Source: Gordius sp. MW1
Taxonomy: Eukaryota > Nematomorpha > Gordioida > Gordea > Gordiidae
Assembly: GCA_964036665.1 (NCBI GenBank)
Contig: OZ038529.1
Span: forward strand, 21,710,060-21,774,059
Length of the DNA stretch: 64,000 bases
Reading direction: 5' to 3'
The notes under the pieces were generated by a model. The model was not told the origin of the DNA, did no database searches, and saw nothing but the letters and a program-made list of their open reading frames with translations. Below are positions 13,381 to 24,106 of the stretch, piece after piece (position 1 is the first letter of the stretch; every line of letters starts with the position of its first letter). A program made the position numbers and the translations under genes.

Positions 13381-13889
13381 CCGGTACAAAAAAGGGAGAC
13401 GGGACTAAGTTCTTAATTTGTTTATAAAAAGGTAGTAATAGTAGAATAGATAAACAACAACACGCACTTAATTCCTAGTGTTGAAGGGAGGGCGACCTCA
13501 AGTCTGGGGTAATTTGTCAATGTAAAGAGATAGTGATGGTTAATTTTGTATATAATTTAAAAAGTAAATGTATTAGGATAAAAAAAAATGTAATCCTCCC
13601 TTTATCTACGAATTAAATCTATTAAATAAAATTTTTACCGATTAATTTGCAAGTTATTTAAATTTAAAAAACGTTAAAATCGCGTTTTTGGCAACTTTAT
13701 ATTTAAAAAACTTGACGTATAGGTAAAAAACTAAAAACATATTTGTGTTACCGTGAAAAACTCTACCAGGATCTGCAAATAGTTCGCAGGTTGATTTCAC
13801 AAGTCCATCATTTGTTGACCAGTGAATTATTTACAGTTATATAAAGATTACTTAAAGATTTTTAAGGCGTCAGGAGCCTAATAAAATCT
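13381..13889. other. AT-rich spacer before the transposon cluster
   Basis: No gene or clear repeat recognised. The right part may already belong to the Ty3/gypsy fragment that becomes recognisable at about 13.9 kb; no LTR was identified. Confidence 0.4.
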
Positions 13890-16500
13890 GTTAGAAACAT
13901 TAAATTTATTGGAAAAAGCAGGAACAGCACTAAATAAACTTTATTTGTTCGAAAAAACCGTAATAAGTCATACTATAGAAAAACGGTATTTCCCTTGTGA
14001 AGACAAAATTGTGGCGATTAAAATCAAATACCAAATAATCGTTCAGAATTGAGATCGTTCTTAGGTTTAGTTAATTACCTTGAAAATTGTATTCCGAATT
14101 TGCAATCCTAAAGCTCAATTTTAAAAACACCAATTAAAGTAAACACAACAAATTATTTTTTAAGTATTTTATTCAAATTGCTAAGTATTTTATGTCATTG
14201 CTAAGTATTTTATTCATTTGCTAAGTATTTAAATCGTTTGCTAAGTTTTTAAATTAATTCTAAGTTTTAAATTCAAATGCTAATTATTTTTTCATTTGCT
14301 AAGTATTTAAATAATTTTTGCTAAGTATTTTTTTGTTTTGCTAAGAATTTTATTAATTTGCTAAGTATTTTATTTATTTAATAAGTATTTTAATGTTTAG
14401 CTAAGTATTGTATTTACACATATTATGCTAAGTGTTTAAATTATTTCTAATTATTTATATAAATTGTGCTACGTATTTAAACTATTTGCTAAGTATTTAA
14501 TAAATTTTGCTAAGTATTAAATCATCTAACGCTAAGTATTCAAAAGATTTTATAAATTTTAAAACAAATTAAGCTATCTGTTGATATTAAATTCATGTTT
14601 CAAAGTTTGACTAATGAGGTCATGAAATTAAGTAATAAAAATCTAGTTTATTAATGCAGCCTATGCAATTCATAATGCATTTAAAGCTGTTTTTGGGGAT
14701 AAAATGGTTGTGGTATGCTGAGCTCATGTCAGAAGAAACATATCAAAAAAGTACTTAACTCAGAATTTATAAGTATATTATTCTGAAATAAGTGATGTGA
14801 GTTGATAAGTACTATCAAGATGAATTAATTTAAGACATTACCAATGGGGAGAGCTCAACAAAAATGCTATAATGTCCAACAATAAAAATAAAAAGTTTAT
14901 GTTGTACCTGCCAAAATAAGTCAATCAATAAATCAGGATACAAGAATCAGAATAGATGACTGGGCCTCCTATGAGGATTTTAAAAAGCAAAATTTTAAGG
15001 CCTGATCAATAACCTTCTTTGAAGAAAGCCATATGTGACAAAAGGGTCAATGCAGTTGCCCCTCATTTCACAATAATTACATCTACAAGCATATAATAGG
15101 ATTAGCCTCAACTCTAAAACCATGCAAACCCCATATGGAAGCTAAAAATGTCACAATAGGAGAAAAAAGAAGACGAGGAAGAACTTCCAAAGCTAAAAAA
15201 AGCTTTGATAGTCTAATAAATATATATATAAAGCCCCCATTATTATAATTATATTTTGTAGTTGCATTAAATCCCTATCAATAATCCAATTAGCTATTTA
15301 GATTATTTTATATGTGAGGCCATTATAGAACATGAAGGGTTTTTCACCTTCAAATAAAAATCATAATTTTTTATCTTCAAATCTAAAATTATTTTCTATA
15401 CTATAACAATATAAAATTGAAATATTATATTTTTCAACTATAAATTTTGGTAATTCATTAAAATAATTCCCATTAGAACTTAACTTCAAATTTTCAACAC
15501 TTTTTTGTGTCATAAATAAAACTTTGAATTAATAAACTTAGGATTTTAAAGTAATAACTTAGCATTTAAAAATAAAAAACCTAGCATTTTAAAATTAAGA
15601 ATCTAGCATTTTTAAAAATTAAACATTTTCTTTAAAATTATTACCATTGAAACTTTGCCCTTTTTAGCTTTAAAACATTATTACCTTATATTTTTTAATA
15701 CTCAGCATTTTGATTAAAATTCATAGTTTAAAATTTTTTTTAATAAAATACTTAGTATTTTAATAAAAAAAATTAGCATATCAAGATAAAAACTAAGCAA
15801 TTTAATGGAAAAATTTAGCATTTAAAAATAAAAAACTTAACATTTAAAAATAAAATACTTAGCATTTCCTTTAGAATACTTAGCATTTAGATTATAATAC
15901 ATAGCATAAAATACTTAGCGTTTTTTAATAAAATACTTAGCACTTTAATTAAAATACTTAGCATAAATACTTAGCAATTTGTAATTATTTACTTAGCAGT
16001 TATATATCACCCTAAAGTAAAATGGAATTGGAGTATGACGGAAGCACACGCCTTTAATGAGATAAAACTTTAACAATCATTCCTTATCAAAATAATTTAC
16101 CCGTTATAATTTCTTTTAAGGCATCGGACACGGGTTTGGGGGCACTAATTACACCTAGATTTTTTATTGGCCACGAATCATAGCCGTTTGCTTCTCGCAC
16201 TCTCAATCCAGCCGAGAGAAATTATTCAGCCTTATTTGGCGAAGCTGCTGCCATAATAAATTTCATGAATAAATTTTTGGTCGGAAATTTAAGTTAATTA
16301 TAGACCATCGTCCTTTAGAGCGCATTTTTGCCAAATCGAGACCTCAGTAAAGTAACCAATAACCTATTATTAAGATGGGCAATGAAGTTGTTCGATATTA
16401 GATATATACCAGGATCGACAAATAAATGTTCAGATGCGTTATCAAATAATTCCGTTTTTAATTATTCTGATTCTAAATTCGATCCCGAGGGTAAATAAAT
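13890..16500 (+). mobile_element. Ty3/gypsy LTR retrotransposon pol fossil
   Basis: Two separated segments read as Ty3/gypsy pol. At 13890-14143 there is the end of reverse transcriptase (a LRSFLGLVNY-like motif). At 16022-16500 there is RNase H (a typical SRTLNPAERNYS-like motif and a YIPGSTN/SDAL ending). Between them lies a 1.87-kb foldback DNA transposon that inserted later. No gag, integrase, primer-binding site or LTR could be recognised. It is an old, multiply broken fragment, older than the insertion it carries. Confidence 0.8.
14144..16012 (+). mobile_element. Foldback (FB-NOF-like) MULE transposon, decayed
   Basis: Both arms are long arrays of a short AT-rich word in opposite orientation: TTGCTAAGTATTT-like units (spacing about 16-20 bp) over about 14155-14545, and AAATACTTAGCA-like units over about 15530-16005. 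The core has MULE (Mutator-like) transposase remnants on the plus strand. At 14655-14760 it reads AIHNAFKAVFGDKMVVVC followed by AHVRRNISKK, the family's C-W-A-H segment, with a stop in place of W. At 15040-15125 there is a SWIM-type zinc motif (CSCPSFH, then KHIIGLA) with Tyr in place of the third Cys. A basic RRRGR/SKAKK end follows near 15165. Direct repeats of TAAAGTAAA at 14135-14143 and 16013-16021 form a 9-bp target duplication, the MULE size. Long subrepeated arms plus a MULE core match Drosophila FB-NOF in design. Confidence 0.82.
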
Positions 16501-16514
16501 GTCGTGAAGAAAGA

Positions 16515-17515
16515 GTAACCACCATGACAAACCTCCTTAACAAGATTTGGTAGAAGAGTGAATTCCTAATCAATGGAGAACAATCACAATTCTACCCTTA
16601 TTTAAAGCTAAAAGAGACCCTCAGGACTGTGGCAATTACAAGGTATCAAGCTAACTTGCCACTCCTTGGAGCTTATGGAAAGGATCTTGTACAAGGCTGA
16701 AGGTGGAATATCGGGCTAACCAATTCGGATTTGTGGCCGGCAAATCTACAATCGGCCCAATCTTCGCACTAAGACAAATGATGGATAAATATGGTGAAAA
16801 GAGAATAGACTTACATATGGTTTTTATCGACTTGGAGACCGCGATTTAATATGGTGGTGCATGAGGAAACAAAATATCCCTGAGGCTTATGAAAAATATT
16901 TATGAAGCCTCAAACTCTTGAGTTAGGACGACAGTTGGAGACTCTAAACCTTTTCGGGTTAATATTGGATTACATCAAGGCTCTGCTTTAAGTCCCTTTT
17001 TATTTAATATAGTTATAGACACGATAACGAGGGACATTCAAAAGCTATCGCCATGGTGTATGCTATATGCCGATGATACAGTACTATGCGAGGAAACAAA
17101 GGAGAAAGTATTCGAAGAAGCCAAAAAGTGGTTAAAGCGCTTAGCTTGATATGATTTAAAGGTGAACGATCGAAAAACGGTATGAACGTTACAGGCAGCC
17201 CATCGAGGGATGACCATCTAAAGTACGCAATAGTAGACAGGTTTTCATACCTCGGCTCGATGCTACATCGAGACGAGAGGGAGGTTGCGCAACAAAAGTC
17301 AATGATCGGATCCAAAAAAGATGGCTCAAATGGCGAAGTATATCCGGTGTAATGTGCGACAAGAAAATGTCAATATATAATAGTTGAAGAGCAAAGCTTA
17401 CAAATCCATCGTAAGACCGGTGTTACTCTATGGAAGTGAAACATGGTCATTAAACACCACGGAAGGAAAGCTATTACAAGCCACAGAGATGAGGATACGG
17501 TGGAGCTTGACTTTC
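16515..17515 (+). mobile_element. RTE-type LINE fragment, reverse transcriptase half
   Basis: Translating in shifting frames gives a non-LTR reverse transcriptase: a PNQWRTITILPLFK segment, NQFGFVAGKST, VFIDLE, GLHQGSALSPFLFN and the catalytic LYADDTVL at about 17065-17090. FSYLGSMLHRDE follows in the thumb region near 17240. Word order and thumb resemble RTE elements. Several stops and frameshifts show it is dead. It starts about 15 bp after the Ty3/gypsy fragment and ends where an opposite-strand piece begins. Confidence 0.8.
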
Positions 17516-17524
17516 TCATGACAA

Positions 17525-19010
17525 AAATGGGTATTTAACCTATGGCCGACATTCTATTAGGAATTCGCTCTTCTACCGATATGTTGTTAAAGAACCGAGC
17601 TATGCTTCCATAGGTAGTCCATCTGGGCCATCAGTTTTTCCTTTTTAAATCTCGTTCATTTGTTTCCTAACTTCATCGCCCTGAAAGGGGTTGACCCTAC
17701 TTAAATTTGGCTCAATAACGGAAAGAAAATCCTTGGCATTTGGCATATTCATAAGTTCCTATAAATATCTTTTCCACCTTTCCCTCACTTCCTTCGGCAT
17801 GAATAAGGTTTTACCCTTCTCGTTTTTGACTATTTTAAGGAATACGACATCGCGACTTTTCTTCTCCCTTATCTTGGTTAATTTTACCTAAGCCTAACCC
17901 TTATGTTCCAGTTTGCATGCCATCTTTGTATATACGGCATTCTTCGCTATTGCAACGGCATTTTTCGCTATTGCAACGGCATTTTTCGCGACTCTTGATA
18001 ATCCTTCGACTTCTTTGATTTCTGCCACCGTTTATTTAGATTTTTTCCTTTCAAAGAAATCTCTAATTCCCTACTATGCTGCCTCCTTTGGTCTGCTCCT
18101 TATTTAGTGTCTCACAATCGTCGTCTAAGTTTCTTTTCAACTTCCATGCACCCAGAGTGAGAGGGCTATTTGATGGTATTTTTCATTCGTTGACGCATCC
18201 TTTAGTTCATACACCTTTCTTCTTTCGAGAAATATTTTTCGGTCAAGATCCGTTACAAGGGGACGATGTTGCCTGGCGATTTCTTCTTTCGGTATTACTT
18301 TGCAATCCTCGATACTCCATAAATCCTTTCGCAGTATGAGCCTGTAGTCAATTGTCTAAAATGAGCTACAATAATAGATGTTAACGATCGCCATGTGGTA
18401 TACTTGGAAAAGTTTTTCCATTTCTTTGTTCTTCAGACCATGCCCATTGCCTCCATGATTTCGTTTATTCCCAAGGCGATCTTTCCAAAGTGGGCGAATC
18501 CGGCCCAATAATTAACCTTTCTTCCTGTGCTATTTGTTGTATTTCCTTTTCCAATGAATCGAAGAATATGTCTTTCTTGGGTTCCATACACCCAACTTTG
18601 GGAGCATACGCGCATACAAGTTGGATGCCCCCCTTGATATGCAATCTTCACTCACAATACCCTATCGGAACAACGCTTGTCCACCACCTTGTCCTTGGAC
18701 GATTCGCTTAAATCGGTACCAACCCCGTTTTTACGATTTGGTCACCCACTGTAGAATAGTTTGAATCCTTCTCCTAAGCTTTGGTTCCGTTCCACCTCGC
18801 CTCGTGTAGGCAGGCATGTGTAACCTTCTTTCTTTTAGCATTTGAGCGACCTCGATGTTCTTTCCCATCAATATGCCCACATTCCAGCACTTTTGCATTC
18901 TTTCCGCAACTTAATTCCTTAACCGCCTTCGTTGTGAGTCAGGCAGTAACCCTAGTATATTTTTTACATTGCATGGGCGGGGTATGCAGTGCGCGTCGTT
19001 TGTGAAGGAC
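17525..19010 (-). mobile_element. RTE-type LINE fragment, endonuclease half (opposite strand)
   Basis: On the minus strand, from about 19000 downward, the conceptual frames give an AP-like endonuclease: ACLHEARWNG near 18800, VCAYAPKVGCMEPKKD near 18620-18570, then EERLIIG, WSIEDCKVIPKEEIARQHRP near 18300, and TDGPDGLPMEA near 17620 leading into the RT start. This is the 5' half of the same LINE type whose RT half lies at 16515-17515. The two pieces point away from each other's coding order and share a short overlap (GAAGAGYGAATTCCTAAT) at about 16550 and 17570. Frames are broken repeatedly. Confidence 0.75.
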
Positions 19011-19470
19011 GCCCTAGCTCTCTGTTCTGTTGTAGTTTTGTTTAAAACTATCAAAATTTTGGAGTATATTTTACAGCGGGGGTAGTATCAACAAGGTGAG
19101 GCAACAAAATTCAAAAAAGATACATGATAAGGATCAATTAATTGTATTAAATTTCATCAATTAAGAGCACTTTATAAGCATATTTTTAAATGAGGAGTTT
19201 TTAAAGAACAACCTCATTGATGCTCATGCAATTTTCACAAATACTCTCATGAATTAAATTAAAAAAATTTATTTGTTATCTTTTAAAGTAATATAAATCA
19301 TATCAGTTCTAATAGTTATTATAATTGCTAATCCATTCAATATTATTTCAATTTATTTTACTCCAGTATCAAACTATATTTTAAAATATAAAATTTGCTA
19401 AAAGAATTTAATATATTTAAATAAACCATTATATATTTACTAATTTATAAAACTCTTTAATCAAATCTAT
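19011..19470. other. AT-rich gap, 3' side of the XTBD gene
   Basis: No coding content seen. It probably includes the 3' UTR of the minus-strand gene that ends at 19471. Confidence 0.5.
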
Positions 19471-20028
19471 TTAATTTGAGCTTGAAGATGGGTATGAACT
19501 TGAACCAAGTTGTGATTTAGACTTGCATGACTTAGAAGCTTTATTTGAGATTGGTTTATTAGTAATTGAAGAAGATTTGCTTTCAGAAGTATTAACATCA
19601 CTTGGCTTTTCCTGAGATTTCTTTTTCTTTGCACCTAACAAATAAATAATTTTTATCCTAAAATTACTTTTAGATGAGTTTTGAGATATTTGCTGTCTAT
19701 ATGCATGTTCAAACGTATCACTTAATCTATCTATTTCATCCATCAAAACTTTAGAGTATCTTGCTTGAAAATGGAAAAGCAAAATAACAATTTATTACTT
19801 GCATCTCAGTAAATTCACATTAGTATAAACTTTAGATAAACAAATTAATCTTTCCTGATCGTACTTATTGTAAAATGCAATGAGAAATTTTTTTCTAAGT
19901 TTCCATTCAGATGAGGATTCGTGTATAGCACGTAATTTTTCTATATCCCTAACCCATTTATTTTTATCCATAAAAAATTCAAATTTGGGAATACATACAA
20001 TTGAATACAAATAGTTAATTTTAACCAT
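19471..20028 (-). CDS. XTBD-domain protein (PAXT-1 / CDKN2AIPNL-like)
   Basis: Two exons, 19799-20028 and 19471-19759, give 172 codons. Residues about 20-100 match the XRN2-binding (XTBD) domain: WVRDIEKLRAIHESSSEWKL, then ERLICLSKVYTNVNLLRCKY, then SKVLMDEIDRL. In PAXT-1 and CDKN2AIPNL the corresponding text reads like SEKQWKAR...LSLSMVWANHLFLGCSYNKDLLDKV (recalled). The domain binds and stabilises the nuclear 5'-3' exonuclease XRN2. The C-terminus is Lys/Ser-rich, perhaps nuclear. The exon join restores the domain exactly between RCK and YSK, but the intron is only 39 bp. A second possible 33-bp intron (GTAATTTTAG to ATTTGTTAG) lies before the Lys-rich tail; it is a multiple of three, so either form stays open. 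The start is the first ATG, directly beside a MITE. Confidence 0.78.
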
Positions 20029-20044
20029 AGACTAATAAAACAAA

Positions 20045-20275
20045 TCGGGGTCAAAGTCGCAGAAAAAAAGCAGCAGAATTGGTCAGATCAAGATTTCAGT
20101 AATCATTATATTAAAATTAAATCTCAAATGGGGAAGGAATTTGATGTGCATCTAACCCTAACCCTAACCCGAACCTAAAACGCTGACCTAAAACCCTAAC
20201 CCTAACACTCCTGACCAATCTTGATCTGACCAGTTTTGACCAATTCTGCTGCTTTTTTTCTGCGACTTTGACCGG
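20045..20275. mobile_element. MITE with 45-bp inverted ends and telomere-like core
   Basis: The left end at 20049-20095 (GGTCAAAGTCGCAGAAAAAA, continuing) is repeated inverted at 20213-20273. Between the ends lies a CCCTAA-type repeat. It sits about 20 bp upstream of the XTBD start codon, so it occupies that gene's promoter or 5' UTR side. Confidence 0.75.
20152..20208. repeat. Interstitial telomere-like (CCCTAA)n
   Basis: Degenerate tandem CCCTAA with CCGAACCTAAAA variants, inside the MITE at 20045-20275. A shorter trace (CTAACCCTAACCC) is present at about 23844-23857 and, inverted, near 35595. Confidence 0.75.
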
Positions 20276-20280
20276 TTCCC

Positions 20281-20570
20281 AATAAAACCATCGACTGCCG
20301 AACAGCTGATGAATTTGGAGCAAATATAGCAAGCGCCATTATGTGGGAAATTGCAACAAGATAGAATTCAACATAATTTATTGTTCTAGTTTACTTATTT
20401 TTTTTAATTTATAAATTAAGCTATTAGTCTTATTTATTTTTTTCAATATTTTATTCATGGAGAAGTATAAATATACCTGTTGTTGAGTTTTTCCTATAAT
20501 ATGGCAACTATTTTGGTGTCTGAATGATTTTAATTGTAAAATCAGCTGTTCGGCAGTCTATGGTTTTATT
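20281..20570. mobile_element. MITE, 29-bp terminal inverted repeats
   Basis: The left end, AATAAAACCATCGACTGCCG continuing to GCTGAT (20281-20310), is repeated inverted at 20541-20570 with one change. The AT-rich interior has no coding capacity. It follows directly on the MITE at 20045-20275. Confidence 0.75.
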
Positions 20571-21064
20571 ATTCTATGATTTTTACCTTACCAAAGATTG
20601 TTTGCAGTTCGATGATAAAAAATTAGTGATAACAAACAACATTTAAGACGCAGTTAAAAGCTCTTTTTTGAATAAACAAAGATATTGGTAGGCTTGCACA
20701 CTCCATCTAATAGTATAAAAAATTGACCGTTCTGATTTGGCTGTCTTTTAATGAACACAAAATAAATAAAACACTAAAAAGGTGCTATCGAACACGCCAA
20801 TAATAATACTCTTATCTCCTCCAAAGTGTTTTCCATTTGTTTAAGTTATTAAATTATGTAATTTTAGATAATTTTTTTCTTAATAACTATATAAGTGTAT
20901 CGTATTTCAGCTGGGTGACAGTAAAAAAATAGAGATATTAAATTATTTGCGATATAAATTGTCAATATTTTTCATTTTTAGATCATTGTAATCCTTAAGT
21001 AGGGTTCGCAAAATAGCAGAAGAGATAATCATTTTCTTATTTTATATATCTGAATATATATGCA

Positions 21065-21193
21065 CATGGGCGTAGCCGGGGGAATACAAGAACTTTAAAA
21101 ATTTAATTTTATTTTTTGCCCCCCCCCCTTTAATTAAACTTTTAAGCGTTTTGTTCCCCCCCCCCCTTAATCCAAAACCTGGCTAGGTCCATG
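21065..21193. mobile_element. CATGGGCGTAGCC MITE, copy 4
   Basis: Intergenic, both ends recognisable (GGCTAGGTCCATG on the right), with C-runs of 10. Confidence 0.8.
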
Positions 21194-22055
21194 TATATGC
21201 ACAAATCCAATGTTGAGATAATTAAGTTCAGAGTCTAAAATATTGTATATTTCTGATTTCCTCTGCATATAATTATAACTCAAATTGCATATTATTATAT
21301 AGACTTATATCCCTGATAATATGGCAAAAGAAAATAATTTCATCTTTTTTCAAGATAAAATGGAATTTTATTAATTTCAGATAAAATGATGTTCCAAATT
21401 TTCTCTAGTTAAATTTAGCTATGTTGATCTATTTCTATATACATTTATAAAAAGCCTTATAATATAATTGCTTGTTGTTAAAAGACACACATATATATAT
21501 GATATAAAAAGTATATATAAACCATCTAGAATTCTACGGCAATGATCTGGCCAAATTTGGAGGCAATAGGTCGAGAACTTTAGGAGTTATTAGAGGACAA
21601 AGAAAACGGAGTTACATTTTTAATTGTAATATATATAGATTAATAAACATTTTTGTTTATTAAAATGACTAACTCTTAATCTAATTTTATTAACTATAGT
21701 GTGAACGATTCGGGTATGAAATCCGTTCAAATATGTGGAATAATACTTTTAATTAAACTAATGCAGTTATCAATTTGATGGGGTAATTTATTCCAATATT
21801 TTTAAACATTTTTTTTATTATTCCCGGCTAATAGCCGATTTTTTAATATTCAATATGAAATGCTTTGCTAATAAGTAGAATTGCATCCTTGCTTAATAGG
21901 GCTTGAGCCAAGCATTGTCTCAAGTGCTTTTATTATCCTCAATTTCGAGCTAAAAACGCAACCGGGATAATTTGTACCTTGTAAATAATTTTTTATACAT
22001 ATAAATAACAGACCCGAGTGCATACTTTTGAAATATCAATCTAAATTCTTGCAAG

Positions 22056-22212
22056 TATGGCGTAGCCAATGGGGTGGGGCAGGGAGGGGCGGCTGCCCCT
22101 AGATCTAAAAATTGAATGAAATTTTAAAATTTTGCCTATTTCAAAAAATGATCATTATTATCCCTCCCTAAATCAATTGCCCCTTCTAATTTCATTGCTG
22201 GCTACGCCCATG
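22056..22212. mobile_element. CATGGGCGTAGCCA MITE, copy 5
   Basis: Intergenic; left end reads TATGGCGTAGCCA, right end GGCTACGCCCATG. Confidence 0.8.
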
Positions 22213-22782
22213 CATGCAAGTCACAACTTTGACAATTATAATCACATAAAAAATAAAATAATAGGAAGTCTGCATAATTGCGAAAGGGATAGCTTCATTA
22301 AAAACCCCAAGCAAGACTGTAAAAAATTTAAGTTACATGATTCCATTATTCTACTGACCTTTGCCCAAAATATCACATTAGATTCAATATAGCACAATTT
22401 AAAAAATATCTTAAGGCACACGATTTGCTTCTCGTTAATAAATGTAAGTATGTGATGACCGTAAAGTAATTTTAAAAATATGCGATATTTAGAGATTATT
22501 AAAAACGTTACTAGCTAAATAAATGTTTTTTCTCATTATTTATAAAGTCTATTATAAACTGTAAAAAAATACCTAACACATTTACTTTTTTATATGCAAA
22601 AATTATAGATTCCAAATCTAAGGTAGCGAATTAATCACACAATTTTTACTGTAAATAGCTATCGTCTTCTTCCTTAAGTCATTGCTTAATACAACAGTTG
22701 TGAGGTTTGTTATAATTAAATCCTGCCATAAAATTATTAGGGCCTAACCACGACCTATCAATGCCTAAATTATATACCCATA

Positions 22783-22806
22783 TTAATTGCTATGCAATTT
22801 ATGGGC
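22783..22806. repeat. Solo end of the AATTGC-ATA-GCAATT repeat family
   Basis: The sequence TTAATTGCTATGCAATTTAT followed by GGGC is the same terminus as at 22958 and at the right end of the large copy at 37021-37044. It includes a 6-bp-stem, 3-nt-loop palindrome. Confidence 0.65.
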
Positions 22807-22957
22807 TCCCTTTTGATTTTGTTTACCGATGTCACGTCACGCTGTTTGTCACGCTGTTTGTTATTAGTTTGCATTGGGTATATTAGGTTATTGATTTTTT
22901 AAATTAATGCATAAGAAAGAGGTGCCCCACCCCTCATCTCTATCTCCCTCTGTGTTA

Positions 22958-24106
22958 TTAATTGCTATGCAATTTATGGGCTCACTTTCCATTTTGTTTG
23001 TCCGCCTATTCGGCGTCCGCTATTCGGCGTGCGCACCGAATGTCACGCACCGAATGTCTTGTTTTGTTTACTTTTAATTTTTGTTAATTTAACCAGTTTT
23101 TGGGTTCGAATCCCGGGTTTTTTTTTTGACTATTATGATTGTTCCTGTTACTACCATTGTTATTATGACTTTTAGGCCGTTCGCTGGTTCCTGACCGATG
23201 AAAAAAATGACCATTGGCCAAAATGTGAATCGAAATTATTTTTTTCATTTTTTTTGACTATTATGATTGTTCCTGTTCCTACCATTGCTATTATGACTTT
23301 TTGGCCGTCCGCTGGCTCCTGACCGATGGAAAAAATGACCATTGGCCAAAATGTGAATCGAAATTATTTTTTTTGACTATTATGATTGTTCCTGTTCCTA
23401 CCATTGCTATTATGACTTTTTGGCCGTCCGCTGGCTGCTGACCAATGAAAAAATGACCATTGGCCAAAATGTGATTCGAAAATTTTTTTTCTCGTTTCTT
23501 TTTACTCTTATGAATTTATATCCACTTTTACCGTGTGCTGGCTGCTGACCAATGGAAAAAAATGACCATCCCCCAAAGTGAGCATCAAAATTTTTTTTCC
23601 GTTTTTTTGGCTATCATTGACTTATAGAGTATCTGTTGGTACTGACCAATAGAGAAAAAATGACCCTTGGCCAAATTTTTGATTTTTTTAATTAAAAATT
23701 GTTCAAATTCAACAAAAAATTTCTCCCAACAATTCTGCAAATTCTTAACATTGTGATGTTTTATAATATAATGTTTGTTAGACCCATAATCACTAAAGGC
23801 CATAAAAACTAATGTAATACGCAACTAGATGCAAACACTAAATCTAACCCTAACCCTTGCCTATATTACATTTTGCCTATATTACATTTTGCCCATAAAT
23901 GGAAAATTTGCATAAAAATTAATAATTAATTAATCATTAAGCATTGAATACCCCCCTATAAGCATTCTCGCCCCTTCCCACCTTTCTCGCCCATAAATTG
24001 CATAGCAAATATGATACATTTATACGAAGTATAGATGAGTCGTCCCCCCTTCCCTTCCCCCCTTCCCTTCTCCCCTCCCCCTTCCCACGAGGGCCGAAGG
24101 CCCGAG
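22958..24106 (-). mobile_element. Hairpin-ended repeat element, copy A
   Basis: Read on the minus strand it runs from a GGGCCTTCGGCCC hairpin (24091-24103) through a purine-rich tract, an internal terminus-like word (23987-24010), a telomere-like CCCTAA trace, a conserved 79-codon frame (23824-23585) and a tandem array (23700-23110), to a palindromic end at 22958-22980. A second inverted copy lies at 35336-37044. Nothing in it looks like a known transposase. A tRNA B-box-like GGTTCGAATCC is at 23102-23112, without a convincing A-box. Confidence 0.7.
23110..23700. repeat. Tandem array, about 115-bp unit (copy A)
   Basis: About five diverged units, each with GACTATTATGATTGTTCCTG, TTTTTGGCCGTCCGCTGGCT and ATGACCATTGGCCAAAATGT words separated by poly-T. 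The inverted counterpart array is at about 35770-36900. Confidence 0.8.

Larger units (their letters stand above)
20571..22780. other. AT-rich intergenic stretch with two MITEs
   Basis: No gene recognised. Two CATGGGCGTAGCCA-family copies are listed separately; the rest is low-complexity AT-rich DNA. Confidence 0.5.

Noticed and set aside
17013-18711. Several 60-100-codon frames on both strands
   Set aside because: They are open stretches or antisense shadows of the broken RTE LINE pieces.
20152-20208. Chromosome end
   Set aside because: Degenerate, short, and embedded inside a MITE with unique sequence on both sides.
23095-23115. tRNA gene
   Set aside because: Only a B-box-like GGTTCGAATCC with poly-T after it; no A-box, anticodon arm or cloverleaf upstream.
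23110-23700. CRISPR-like array
   Set aside because: The sequence between conserved words is itself repeated, so there are no unique spacers; a eukaryotic tandem repeat.
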